DNA of 64,000 bases from Winogradskyella forsetii (GCF_013394595.1 NZ_CP053348.1:1948001-2012000), one strand, 5' to 3'. Shown: positions 45,796-54,184, numbered from the stretch's first letter. Notes: generated by a model from the sequence alone, not told the origin. Program-made: numbers and translations.

Positions 45796-46215
45796 TTAAT
45801 CCTTTTTTGAAAGTGAAAATTTACCGTGTACTTTACCAAAAAAAGCATCTTTTAACCTTCGGTATTTATCTAAATGATAGAGATAGCTTCTTCGGTAACT
45901 TTCATGTTCAGTGATGTAGGTCATATCGCATTGTGTGTCTTCGCATTCTGCAATATCCATTCGAGAGTGTGCATATTTTAAAAGGGCATTTAGTAAGGTT
46001 TCATTTTCAGTTTGCTTCTTTTCAAATCGCTCTATGATTTCATGCTCTTCCAGATTATTTTTTAAACCTTTATTACAAATATCGATAAGGTTATTGAGCT
46101 CCTTTTTAATGTATTTTAAATGATTGATCCAGTTATCCAATTCCATCGTATTGATTTTGTGGGTTACATCAATACTGGTATCGTGATCAAATATGTCTGT
46201 ATTTGGAGTTTCCAT
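45796..46215 (-). CDS. Hypothetical 139-residue helical protein
   Basis: No family recognised. It is charged and helical with coiled-coil potential (LDNWINHLKYIKKELNNLIDICNKGLKNNLEEHEIIERFEKKQTENETLLNALLKYA), and has two Cys in ECEDTQCD. It starts 11 bp after the GreA-domain gene and is the last gene of a probable three-gene operon with glutamate dehydrogenase. Confidence 0.7.
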   Translation of the reverse strand: METPNTDIFDHDTSIDVTHKINTMELDNWINHLKYIKKELNNLIDICNKGLKNNLEEHEIIERFEKKQTENETLLNALLKYAHSRMDIAECEDTQCDMTYITEHESYRRSYLYHLDKYRRLKDAFFGKVHGKFSLSKKD

Positions 46216-46226
46216 ACGTTTAAATT

Positions 46227-46646
46227 TTATATTATTATATCTATACCACTATAGGTTTCTTGTTGTTGAACCTTAGCAATGGTAATTTGCTGTATCCCAT
46301 TCGGGAAATCCCATATAATGGAATCTCCCTCTGAGTAACCGATTAAAGCCGATCCCATTGGTGTTAGTACAGAAATTTTGTTGTTTTTAACATCTTTATC
46401 TATTGGAAAGACCAATTTCACTGTTTTTTCTATGCCATTATTAAAGGCTACCGTTACTGTTGAGTTAAACCGTATCACATCTTTGGGCATATCTTCTTCA
46501 TTCACTATAAGTGCTGTTTTTAGCTCTTCGGATAAATTCATTAAACACTTCTGAATTTCTTGGTTTTCAGCATAACCAGAAATGTTGAGGATACGTTTTA
46601 AATAGACATACTCCTTCTTTTCTAATACTAAACTTCCGTACTTCAT
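46227..46646 (-). CDS. GreA/GreB C-terminal-domain protein (Rnk-like)
   Basis: 139 residues. The C-terminal ~75 residues form the FKBP-like domain of transcript cleavage factors (IRFNSTVTVAFNNGIEKTVKLVFPIDKDVKNNKISVLTPMGSALIGYSEGDSIIWDFPNG). The N-terminus is a short helical region rather than the full Gre coiled coil, which is the pattern of Rnk-type proteins that bind RNA polymerase. It starts 20 bp after the GDH stop and precedes the hypothetical gene by 11 bp. It is the second Gre-domain protein in the window (the first is 42479-42976). Confidence 0.82.
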   Translation of the reverse strand: MKYGSLVLEKKEYVYLKRILNISGYAENQEIQKCLMNLSEELKTALIVNEEDMPKDVIRFNSTVTVAFNNGIEKTVKLVFPIDKDVKNNKISVLTPMGSALIGYSEGDSIIWDFPNGIQQITIAKVQQQETYSGIDIII

Positions 46647-46666
46647 GTCTTTAATCTTTTAAATTT

Positions 46667-47971
46667 TTATGGAAAAATCCCTCGTTGTATGTATGCTTTT
46701 TCAATGCGTTCAATAGCGATACAAAATGCTGCTGTACGCATATCAACACCTTCTTTTATTGAATAGTCATAAACTTTATTGAAAGATTCTTTCATCTTTT
46801 TATCTAGCTTGACCATAACTTCATCCAACTGCCAAAGCTCGCCGTTTCGGTTTTGGAGCCATTCAAAATAACTGCCAACGACACCACCTGAATTGCATAA
46901 AATATCTGGTATTATGGTGATCCCTCTTTCTAATACTATTTTTTCTCCTTCTACATTTGTTGGACCATTAGCCCCTTCAGCGATAAGACTTGCTTTTATT
47001 CCTGACGCATTTTCTTTAGTAATCTGATTACCTAAAGCTGCAGGAATACAGATGTCACAATCTAAGGTGAAGAATTTGTCTTTATCTACAGACTTTGCAT
47101 TTGGAAAATCCACAATACGCCCTTCATTAATTTGGGTATATTTAAACAAATCATCAACCTTTATCCCTTTTTGGTTTTGAATACTTCCGTAAGCATCTTG
47201 TACGGCCACTAGTTTAGCACCCTCTTTTTCCAAGAAATGTGCTGCCCAATAACCAACATTACCAAAACCTTGAACGATAAACGTCTTGCCATCTAGACTT
47301 TTATCATTTTTATCAGCCCAAAATTTAATGGATAAATACACGCCATAACCTGTTGCTCTATCACGTCCTTCCAATCCTCCACTTCCGTCTGGTTTCCCTG
47401 TAACGACGTGCTGATTTGCTGTGCGCTCTGCCGGTGGACGCGTACTCATATACGTATCTGCAATCCATGCCATAGTCTGGCTATTGGTATTGACATCTGG
47501 TGCAGGAATATCGTGTTCCGGTCCGATATTGTCTGCCAATGCAAATGTGAAACGTCTTGTGATTCGCTCTAATTCGTTTTTAGAATATTTTGTAGGATCT
47601 AGTTTTATACCCCCTTTTCCGCCACCATAAGGCAATCCTGCCAATGAGGTTTTCCAGGTCATCCACATGGCCAAAGCTCTTGCTGCATCAATATCCACAG
47701 TGGGATGGTATCTTAAACCACCTTTGTAAGGCCCTAATGCGTTATTGTGTTGCACTCTATATCCTGTGAAAATTTCTACTTCACCATTATCCATTTTTAC
47801 TGGGAAATTCACAACGATTTCATTGTTGGTAATGCTTAAAATTTTTCTGATGTTTGGATGAAGGTTAATTTGGTCCGCAGCACTGTTAAACTGCTCCATA
47901 ACGTTATCCATCATACCTCTTACGGGTACTTTTTTGGTTGTTTTTTTCAAATCTGCTGTTACTATTGTCAT
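46667..47971 (-). CDS. Glutamate dehydrogenase (Glu/Leu/Phe/Val dehydrogenase family)
   Basis: 434 residues. It interconverts glutamate and 2-oxoglutarate plus ammonia. Signature motifs: GPYKGGLRYHP, the catalytic Lys region LPYGGGKGGIKLDP, and a Rossmann GFGNVGYWAAHFL for NAD(P). The ending IERIEKAYIQRG is usual. Family members prefer NAD or NADP; the cofactor cannot be fixed here. It heads an operon with a Gre-domain protein and a helical protein. The nearest upstream promoter feature is a weak sigma-54-like element (48175-48188). Confidence 0.93.
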   Translation of the reverse strand: MTIVTADLKKTTKKVPVRGMMDNVMEQFNSAADQINLHPNIRKILSITNNEIVVNFPVKMDNGEVEIFTGYRVQHNNALGPYKGGLRYHPTVDIDAARALAMWMTWKTSLAGLPYGGGKGGIKLDPTKYSKNELERITRRFTFALADNIGPEHDIPAPDVNTNSQTMAWIADTYMSTRPPAERTANQHVVTGKPDGSGGLEGRDRATGYGVYLSIKFWADKNDKSLDGKTFIVQGFGNVGYWAAHFLEKEGAKLVAVQDAYGSIQNQKGIKVDDLFKYTQINEGRIVDFPNAKSVDKDKFFTLDCDICIPAALGNQITKENASGIKASLIAEGANGPTNVEGEKIVLERGITIIPDILCNSGGVVGSYFEWLQNRNGELWQLDEVMVKLDKKMKESFNKVYDYSIKEGVDMRTAAFCIAIERIEKAYIQRGIFP

Positions 47972-48422
47972 TCTTGGTATATTTTAAATAAAGCTTTATT
48001 GTTTTAAAATTTTCTTCTATTGGTAAATCTGTAGGGACTTGTTTTAATAGTATCAAATCTCAATTTATTTTGTTTTGTCCTTCGATTTATGAATTCGTTT
48101 ATTATGTTCTTAATTTTCATTTTATTCATTTTTTAGTTTTTGTTTTTTAAAGTCACAATGAGCACAATTCATTTGCTATTAATTTCCCAACTATTATACT
48201 GTTAGTTTTAATTGTACCCAAAGTGACTATTTTTCATATTACAATAATGGTCTTGTCAATAGACTTTCTTAATTAAAATATCTATTTATAATGGACCTCT
48301 CATTGTATTTCTGAGTAATATATTTTTTTCGCGATGCGCTATCGGATTTTTTAGGTCTTGAATTTTTGCATGTTATCGCTGAAATAATTGCATTATAAAT
48401 CATGATCTTAATTATTTAAATG
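47972..48422 (-). other. 451-bp T-rich intergenic region before GDH
   Basis: No gene. On the minus strand TTGGGAAATTAATAGC has the GG and GC of a sigma-54 promoter at the correct spacing (48175-48188), but the remainder fits poorly. No TAnnTTTG box was seen. GDH may therefore be sigma-54-dependent like its neighbours; this is weak. Confidence 0.3.
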
Positions 48423-48599
48423 TTAAACTAATTCTATTTTTTGCTTTAAATTTTCTTGTGGGTTTTGCACGGGCTCTAGTATGCTCGATTCCGTAATATC
48501 TTGGTCATAATCGCTACAAGACCAAACCTTGTCTTTTTGCATTGTTAGTACGCAGTTATTGCGGTGTATGCAACTCGGACAGCTATTAATGTGATTCAT
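48423..48599 (-). CDS. Small Cys-rich protein (58 residues)
   Basis: 58 residues, soluble. It starts MNHINSCPSCIHRNNCVLTMQKDKVWSCSDYD: four Cys in CPSC...C...C, a small zinc-ribbon or redox motif. This Cys-rich N-terminus is followed by an acidic tail. I start at the ATG 48599; the reading frame is open farther upstream through the sigma-54 promoter, which makes longer starts unlikely. The gene has a full sigma-54 promoter and an upstream inverted repeat, so it is a probable target of the adjacent NtrC-type regulator. Confidence 0.75.
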   Translation of the reverse strand: MNHINSCPSCIHRNNCVLTMQKDKVWSCSDYDQDITESSILEPVQNPQENLKQKIELV

Positions 48600-48634
48600 A
48601 TTAAAATGTATTAATGATATGCATATACCAAAAG

Positions 48635-48649
48635 GCAATGCTTGTGCCA
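48635..48649 (-). promoter_or_regulatory. Sigma-54 promoter of the Cys-rich gene
   Basis: Minus strand TGGCACAAGCATTGC: TGGCAC, 5 bp, TTGC, a complete -24/-12 match. It lies 36-50 bp before the ATG at 48599. Confidence 0.85.
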
Positions 48650-48670
48650 AAGCCATTATAAAATTTATAA

Positions 48671-48711
48671 AAAACCTCAAAACCCTTATAAATAAAGGGT
48701 CTTGAGGTTTT
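48671..48711. terminator. Hairpin in front of the Cys-rich gene's promoter
   Basis: AAAACCTCAAAACCCTT (48671-48687) pairs with AAGGGTCTTGAGGTTTT (48695-48711), one mismatch. It lies between the enhancer-like site and the sigma-54 promoter, and would stop transcription from the secreted-protein gene before it. Confidence 0.7.
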
Positions 48712-48748
48712 TAAACAATCATAAAATAAATTAATAACTGGCACTTAA

Positions 48749-48764
48749 TTACCCATACGGGTAA
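48749..48764. promoter_or_regulatory. Enhancer-like inverted repeat (UAS) of the Cys-rich gene
   Basis: TTACCCATACGGGTAA, 6-bp arms, about 100 bp upstream of the -24 element. That distance is standard for binding sites of sigma-54 activators. It shares GGGTAA arms with the site at 49393-49432. Confidence 0.6.
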
Positions 48765-48817
48765 AATCTATCTTATCATTAAAGCCAAAAATTATCGGTT
48801 CCAAAAACTTTAAAATA

Positions 48818-48851
48818 AAAATTCCCTTGTAGTCATATCTACAAGGGAATT
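48818..48851 (-). terminator. Terminator of the secreted-protein gene
   Basis: AAATTCCCTTGTAG (48818-48831) is perfectly complementary to CTACAAGGGAATTT (48838-48851). On the minus strand a T-rich tail follows. Confidence 0.88.
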
Positions 48852-48878
48852 TCTTCTAAGGAAAACATATAATTTTAA

Positions 48879-49235
48879 CTATAATACTTTAAGCTCTCCT
48901 GTTTGTATTGCATCTTCAAAATCGACCTTTACACTTCTTATGGCATTATAAAACTTGCCTCCGTCTTTAGGTTTCAAACGGATTTCTGTACTACCATCTT
49001 TGGTTAAAGCTACACTTGTAACTATAACCTCTTCACCATAGACCAATTTATCATTGGCGATGCCACCACGTTTTATGATAAAATTCTTTTTAGGGAAATT
49101 GATATGTTTAAATTCTTGCCCTGAAGGGCTGGCAATTTTAAAAACATCCCCTTTTTTCACGTCAATTTTTTTATCTTGGGCGCTTACACCCAACGTTAAA
49201 AAAGCAAAAATACATACGACTATAAGTTTTTTCAT
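48879..49235 (-). CDS. Small secreted protein under sigma-54 control
   Basis: 118 residues with a signal peptide (MKKLIVVCIFAFLTLGVSAQ), so exported. The mature part (DKKIDVKKGDVFKIASPSGQEFKHINFPKKNFIIKRGGIANDKLVYGEEVIVTSV...) is beta-rich; I do not recognise a named domain. I start at the ATG 49235; an ATG eight codons upstream would extend the signal peptide awkwardly. It lies directly downstream of the sigma-54 response-regulator gene and carries its own sigma-54 promoter and an inverted repeat, so it is a probable target of that regulator. Confidence 0.78.
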   Translation of the reverse strand: MKKLIVVCIFAFLTLGVSAQDKKIDVKKGDVFKIASPSGQEFKHINFPKKNFIIKRGGIANDKLVYGEEVIVTSVALTKDGSTEIRLKPKDGGKFYNAIRSVKVDFEDAIQTGELKVL

Positions 49236-49292
49236 TTTAAAAAATTTTAAGTTAAACATTCCATGTTATTTCTAACAATTGTTAGTAAATAA

Positions 49293-49307
49293 GCAAGTCA
49301 TGTGCCA
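49293..49307 (-). promoter_or_regulatory. Sigma-54 promoter of the secreted-protein gene
   Basis: Minus strand TGGCACATGACTTGC: TGGCAC, 5 bp, TTGC, a complete -24/-12 match. It lies 58-72 bp before the ATG at 49235. Confidence 0.85.
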
Positions 49308-49392
49308 CAAGAACTGTGTTGCATGGCTTAACTTACAACCACTTAAAAAACAGATAGTTATATGTTTTATGAAATTTAATGTGAAGTCAATC

Positions 49393-49432
49393 ACTGGGTA
49401 AAAAAGTATCAAGTGCGTAAAATTTACCCAGT
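49393..49432. promoter_or_regulatory. Enhancer-like inverted repeat between the regulator gene and its presumed target
   Basis: ACTGGGTAAA (49393-49402) faces TTTACCCAGT (49423-49432): perfect 10-bp arms, 20-bp gap. It starts 86 bp upstream of the -24 element at 49302-49307. Inside it, the minus strand reads GGGTAAATTTTACGC (49415-49429), matching the pattern GGGTAA-N3-TTAYNC seen twice upstream of the operon at 53993-54026. It touches the stop codon of the regulator gene, so a role as its terminator is possible but there is no T-run. Confidence 0.65.
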
Positions 49433-50761
49433 TTAATGATCCAATTTTTGACGAAGGGTTTTACGTGTAATACCTAAAATTCCTGCAGCTTTGGTTTTGT
49501 TATTTCCTGTGGCTCTTAATACTTTTTCTATGTATTCTTTTTCCACAACCTTGAGTGGTACTAAGGTATCCGCAGAAAAAGCTATGGAATGTTTTAAATG
49601 ATCTGGAAGATGAGCCACATCCACAACCTTGTCGCACATAATTACAGCACGCTGAATGATGTTTTCTAATTCCCTGATATTGCCTGGCCAATTATAACGG
49701 TTTAAAATTTCTAAAGCTTCAGGTGTTATTTTCAGAAATCGGTCTTTATACTCAATTCCATATTTAAACAGAAATTTATCGACCAATAATGCAATATCAT
49801 TTTTACGTTCTCTCAATGGCGCCACGTTGATTTCCACAACGGTCAATCTATAATACAAATCTTCTCTAAACGTTTGTTTTTGTATCATTTCTCGCAACTC
49901 ACTATTTGTAGCTGCTATAATACGTACATCTACTTTTTCTGGCTTTGTTGCCCCTACCCGAACCACTTCTTTTTCTTGAAGTACGCGCAACAATCGTGAT
50001 TGAACGGTTAGCGAAGCGTTTCCTATTTCATCTAAAAAAATAGTGCCGCCATTCGCCGCTTGAAAAAAGCCCTCTCTATTGGTTTCGGCTCCCGTAAATG
50101 CACCTTTTAAATAACCAAATAATTCTGCTTCCAATAAATTTTCTGGAATACCACCACAATTAACCGCAATAAATGGTGCTCTTGAAAATTGGCCTTGATA
50201 GTGAATGGCACGAGCAACCAATTCCTTACCGGTACCACTTTCCCCTTTAATAAAAACGGTTGCCTTATTATTTTTTACACGCTCTACAACTTGTATAACG
50301 TCGTTTATTTTTTCTGAATTTCCAATAATGTCTCCATAGGCATTACTTTTTTCTTCTGATGAATTTTTGGACGGTACCACTTGTACTTCGGAAGTAACTA
50401 AAGACTTATCCAAAGCAGATTTAAGCTCGTCTTTTGTAAACGGTTTGGTTAAATAATCGACCACTCCAGATTTAATCGCCGCTAAAGAACCTTGAACAGA
50501 TGGGTAACCGGTAACCACTAATTTAGGTAATTTTGGATAATGCTCAGACACAAATTTTATAAGCTCAAAACCATCAACCTCTGGCATTTTTAAATCAGTA
50601 ATCAATAAATCGATTTGTGTGTCTCGTAAAATCGTGACCGCTTCTTTAACGGAAATAGTCTTAAAAACGTGATAATTCCATGATTGTAAATGACGTTGTA
50701 GAAGTTCTAGAATATTAACGTCATCATCAACTATAAGTATATTTTCTTTGCGTAATAGCAT
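49433..50761 (-). CDS. NtrC-family sigma-54-dependent response regulator
   Basis: 442 residues. Receiver domain with the phospho-acceptor Asp (D56 in LLITDLKMPEVDG). The AAA+ domain has GESGTGKE (Walker A) and the sigma-54-contacting GAFTGA loop (220-225). A C-terminal Fis-type HTH follows (NNKTKAAGILGITRKTLRQKL). It activates sigma-54 RNA polymerase from enhancer sites. It forms an operon with the histidine kinase (8-bp gap), NhaA and the 4HB sensor gene. Two genes just beyond it have full-match sigma-54 promoters, making them its likely direct targets. Related sites also lie upstream of the operon, suggesting feedback. Confidence 0.95.
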   Translation of the reverse strand: MLLRKENILIVDDDVNILELLQRHLQSWNYHVFKTISVKEAVTILRDTQIDLLITDLKMPEVDGFELIKFVSEHYPKLPKLVVTGYPSVQGSLAAIKSGVVDYLTKPFTKDELKSALDKSLVTSEVQVVPSKNSSEEKSNAYGDIIGNSEKINDVIQVVERVKNNKATVFIKGESGTGKELVARAIHYQGQFSRAPFIAVNCGGIPENLLEAELFGYLKGAFTGAETNREGFFQAANGGTIFLDEIGNASLTVQSRLLRVLQEKEVVRVGATKPEKVDVRIIAATNSELREMIQKQTFREDLYYRLTVVEINVAPLRERKNDIALLVDKFLFKYGIEYKDRFLKITPEALEILNRYNWPGNIRELENIIQRAVIMCDKVVDVAHLPDHLKHSIAFSADTLVPLKVVEKEYIEKVLRATGNNKTKAAGILGITRKTLRQKLDH

Positions 50762-50768
50762 AATTCAT

Positions 50769-51860
50769 TTAGTCTTTTGGAAGTGTTATTGTAAAGATAG
50801 CACCTTTATCACTATTATTTTCGGCTGTTATTGTGCCTTTGTGGGATGCTACAATACCGTGCACAACACTGAGTCCTAAACCTGAACCATCACCTAGCGG
50901 TTTAGTTGTAAAAAAGGGTTGAAAAACTTTAGGTAAATCGTCTTTGGTAAAACCAGAGCCTTCATCAGAAATTTTAATAATAACATTCTTTGTCGTGCAC
51001 TCTGTTTCAATGGTTACTAAACCGTTTTTAGGCGAAAAATAAATGGCATTCATCAATAAGTTGAAAATAATCTGCGTCAATTGTATAGGATCTGCTCGCA
51101 ACCACAGCGCTTCCTCTTCAGTTTTAATGATATATTTTACCTGTTCTTTTTTAAATGTGGCATCTAATAATTTAATCGCATTTTTTATATGTGCAATAAG
51201 GTTGAGACGTTTCATTTGTTGAGGCATCTCACAAGCAAAGAACATTAATTTTTTAACGACTTCCCTAGAAAATATTGCATTTTTAATTATTTTATCGATA
51301 TCAGAAATGGCTTTTGGATTGGATTTTAAGTCTTCTTTAAGCAGCTCTCCAAACCCAAGAATATTTGCTAAGGGCGTATTAAGCTCATGTGCAATGCCAG
51401 CTGTGATTTCACCTAAAATACTGAGGCGATCAGTATGCTCCATTTGTCGTTTAAGCGAGGCTTCGTTTTTCTGAATTTCCACGCGCTCTAAAAGGTTACC
51501 TAACTTTAGTGCGACATTATCCAATAACAATTGTTCCTCTTTTAGAAAATTAATTTCTTTGGATTTTGATGTATTCAAATGCACTACAATCTTTCCTTTT
51601 ACCGCATTGAATATTTTAATATTTGAAAAGATGGTTAAATTATCTTCAGAAAAAGAATTCGTTTTAATTGAAATCGTATCACATTCGATTAGTACATCGG
51701 TTTTTTTAGGATACTGAAATGCTTTTTTGAGACTGAAGGCTATCGCTTTTATCGTATCCTCAACGAGTTCAATGTCTGTGTTTGCAATAATTGAGGACAC
51801 CTCGTACAAACAAGTCAACTCTTTAATTCTTTCTTTTAATGCTTGCTCTGTATTAGTCAT
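50769..51860 (-). CDS. Soluble histidine kinase, partner of the NtrC-type regulator
   Basis: 363 residues without membrane helices. The N-terminal ~150 are GAF-like with a coiled coil. HisKA follows with the phosphorylated His in LGEITAGIAHELNTPLANIL, then HATPase_c with the N box NLLMNAIYFS, DEGSGF and DGSGLGLSVVHGIV. It is cytoplasmic and so must sense an internal signal or one relayed by a membrane partner. The gene start overlaps the end of nhaA by 8 bp and its stop is 7 bp before the response regulator gene. The membrane 4HB protein two genes upstream is the obvious candidate input; that link is inferred. Confidence 0.93.
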   Translation of the reverse strand: MTNTEQALKERIKELTCLYEVSSIIANTDIELVEDTIKAIAFSLKKAFQYPKKTDVLIECDTISIKTNSFSEDNLTIFSNIKIFNAVKGKIVVHLNTSKSKEINFLKEEQLLLDNVALKLGNLLERVEIQKNEASLKRQMEHTDRLSILGEITAGIAHELNTPLANILGFGELLKEDLKSNPKAISDIDKIIKNAIFSREVVKKLMFFACEMPQQMKRLNLIAHIKNAIKLLDATFKKEQVKYIIKTEEEALWLRADPIQLTQIIFNLLMNAIYFSPKNGLVTIETECTTKNVIIKISDEGSGFTKDDLPKVFQPFFTTKPLGDGSGLGLSVVHGIVASHKGTITAENNSDKGAIFTITLPKD

Positions 51861-53196
51861 TATTTATTATTTCTTTGTCAAATTCAGCATCATTGATGAT
51901 CTTAGTCTGACTTGTGCTGAACCTCAATATCAAATATCCTATTACGGCAGAAATTAAGGACCCAAGAAGAATGCCTATTTTGGCAGAACTTATATATTCT
52001 GGTGTAGATGCAAAAGCTAAACTAGCAATAAATATAGCCATTGTAAAGCCAATACCTGCAATGAAAGACACACCAAAAATTTGCCTTTTGTTTATATCTG
52101 ATGGGATTTCAATTAAATTTAGCTTTTTAGCCAAAAATATTATGGCTGGAATACCTAAACCTTTTCCTAAAACCAGACAGATTACAATATTTATGATCAA
52201 AGGTATTTCTATCCCTACGGAACTGTCTATGATAACTCCTGCATTGGCCAATGCAAATAATGGGATAATAAAATAGGCTACCCAACCGTGAAGGTTATGT
52301 TCTAAATGTTGCAAAGGCGACTGAAATTTATTGCTCCAACTCTCTAAATCATCCATGTGTTCTATTTGTTCTTTAGATAAAATAGGCTTCTTTAATACAC
52401 TTGCATTTTTTATGTTATGATAAATAGTTTCCAATTGTGAGATAAAGGTCGACGTTTCAATTTTTTGTCTTATTGGAATAGAAAAAGCTAACAAAATACC
52501 TGCAACAGTAGGATGCACTCCAGATTTTAAAAACAATAACCAAATGATAATTCCTGTGAAAAAGGTTATAAATTTAGAATAGTAACCTTTAAAAGACAAT
52601 GCATATAATATAGCCAGTAGACCAAGCCCTATCAGTAACAAGGTCATTTTAATAGTGCCACTATAAAAAATAGCGATGACTAAAACCGCTTCAATATCAT
52701 CTACAATGGCGAAGGCAATTAAGAAAACTTTTAAACTGATTGGCACTCTTTTTCCTAGAGCATTTAATACTGCTAACGAAAAAGCGATATCTGTTGCCAT
52801 TGGTATTCCCCAGCCTTTAAACGTTTCCGGATTTTGATTTAAAAGCATAAATAAGACTACTGGAACTATGACGCCTCCTAAAGCTCCAAATAAAGGAAAT
52901 GCCAATTTCTTTGCTGAGTTTAATTCGCCTATTAGCACTTCCCTCTTAATTTCTAAACCTATTAGGAAAAAGAAAATAGCCATGAGACCATCGTTTATCC
53001 AAAGTATTACTGGTTTTTTAAGCTCAAATCCTTCGGAAGTTATACCAATTTTATAATCCCAAAGGGCCGTGTAACTATCTCCAAAACCAGAATTAGCCCA
53101 AACTAAAGCTACAAATGTGCTTAATAATAGTAGAATGCCGCTAAATCCTTCAATTTTTACAAACTTTTGAAATGGCGTTAGTAATCTTTTAGGCAT
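51853..53196 (-). CDS. nhaA: Na+/H+ antiporter NhaA
   Basis: 447 residues, about 12 membrane helices. The ion-binding Asp pair is in FAIVDDIEAVLVIAIFYSG (VDD), and the family motifs GWGIPMATDIAFSLAVLNALGKRVP and GKGLGIPAI are present. It exchanges cytoplasmic Na+ for external protons and guards internal Na+ and pH. The operon order (4HB sensor, nhaA, histidine kinase, sigma-54 regulator) places an antiporter inside a two-component operon. Its start is 17 bp after the sensor gene stop, and its end overlaps the kinase gene by 8 bp. That arrangement suggests that the kinase answers to Na+ or pH, but this is inference. Confidence 0.95.
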   Translation of the reverse strand: MPKRLLTPFQKFVKIEGFSGILLLLSTFVALVWANSGFGDSYTALWDYKIGITSEGFELKKPVILWINDGLMAIFFFLIGLEIKREVLIGELNSAKKLAFPLFGALGGVIVPVVLFMLLNQNPETFKGWGIPMATDIAFSLAVLNALGKRVPISLKVFLIAFAIVDDIEAVLVIAIFYSGTIKMTLLLIGLGLLAILYALSFKGYYSKFITFFTGIIIWLLFLKSGVHPTVAGILLAFSIPIRQKIETSTFISQLETIYHNIKNASVLKKPILSKEQIEHMDDLESWSNKFQSPLQHLEHNLHGWVAYFIIPLFALANAGVIIDSSVGIEIPLIINIVICLVLGKGLGIPAIIFLAKKLNLIEIPSDINKRQIFGVSFIAGIGFTMAIFIASLAFASTPEYISSAKIGILLGSLISAVIGYLILRFSTSQTKIINDAEFDKEIINND

Positions 53197-53213
53197 ATTT
53201 AAATTGTTAAAGT

Positions 53214-53843
53214 TTATTGTTTTTCAATTCTGTAGAAGGTTACGGCCAATATAATAATACCAACTACCAAAAGCGCGTAAATTTCCATAGTGGATAATAA
53301 CAGGTTAGAATTTAAAGATTTTTGAGCAATGCTCATAATATTTTTGCTTTCTGAAACTTGGATTAGTGCTAAATTATCTAAATCCTTTTTAAGCCCAATC
53401 AAGTCTTTGTCAAATAGGTTCTTTTTATCAATGTCATCGGTATGCCCTTTTTTAGATTGAGCATTCATATTCTCATTAAATCTAGTTTCTTTGGACTTTA
53501 ACTTTTTGAAACCACTTTTAAAATTATTAAAAGTATGCAATTCGTTGCGCGTAAGTTCTGTTTCAGAAAATGAAGTAATGAGTGTTTCTATTTCTTTATT
53601 TGTACTTAAGGCTATTGTTTTGGAGTCCTCAGCGAGTTGTTTTTGCTTTTTATGAATAAGATTGTTCATTTTGTATATATAATCTTGAGCCAAAACACGA
53701 TCATAATATACAGAGGTTACGGCATTTTGAGCTGTTTCAAAGTGTCGTTTATCCATACGGTTTGTTCCAAATATTAATAAGAAAACAGCAACTAAAGCTA
53801 AAACAATGTTTATTTGACTTGATATCGTCTTTTTTTTGGACAT
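53214..53843 (-). CDS. 4HB-type membrane sensor protein
   Basis: 209 residues with two membrane helices (about 12-28 and 183-201) flanking a ~150-residue extracytoplasmic helical bundle (QNAVTSVYYDRVLAQDYIYKMNNLIHKKQKQLAEDSK...). This is the plan of a four-helix-bundle chemoreceptor sensor domain, but no signalling domain follows: the protein ends six residues after helix 2. It is the first gene of the operon with nhaA and the two-component genes. It may pass a signal to the soluble kinase or to NhaA; the partner is not shown by the sequence. Confidence 0.82.
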   Translation of the reverse strand: MSKKKTISSQINIVLALVAVFLLIFGTNRMDKRHFETAQNAVTSVYYDRVLAQDYIYKMNNLIHKKQKQLAEDSKTIALSTNKEIETLITSFSETELTRNELHTFNNFKSGFKKLKSKETRFNENMNAQSKKGHTDDIDKKNLFDKDLIGLKKDLDNLALIQVSESKNIMSIAQKSLNSNLLLSTMEIYALLVVGIIILAVTFYRIEKQ

Positions 53844-53992
53844 AGTAAAAATGTTTAAGACATCTAAAAGATGTTATATTCATAATTCTATAAATATGTG
53901 TCAATGATTGTACCTAAGAAAAGTGAAGTCCACTATGTTTTCGTAAATAGCTTTATATCAAATAATTAAAAAACATACCTCACAATTGTTAT

Positions 53993-54026
53993 GGGTAATA
54001 ATTATCCGATTGGGTAATTTTTACTC
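53993..54026. promoter_or_regulatory. Tandem regulator sites upstream of the nhaA operon
   Basis: GGGTAATAATTATCC (53993-54007) and GGGTAATTTTTACTC (54012-54026) both fit GGGTAA-N3-TTAYNC and begin 19 bp apart, about two helical turns. They are 150-183 bp upstream of the first gene. The rest of the 341-bp gap (53844-54184) shows no sigma-54 pair with the correct GG-N10-GC spacing and no TAnnTTTG box. Confidence 0.55.
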
Positions 54027-54184
54027 GATTTTTAATTGTGGTTAATGCACTATCCTATTGTATTATCTCTTATCTGTTTACACTAAGAACAAAAGAATTT
54101 ATACCACTGCTATTTTGGCTAAAATTTTATGAGATCGTTAGCTTTGAGATGCTAATTAACATAATGCAATTCTATAAAATACAA

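Noticed and set aside
47972-48422. Confident sigma-54 promoter for GDH
   Set aside because: Only the GG and GC dinucleotides fit; the sequence between and around them does not, so I list it as a weak possibility only.
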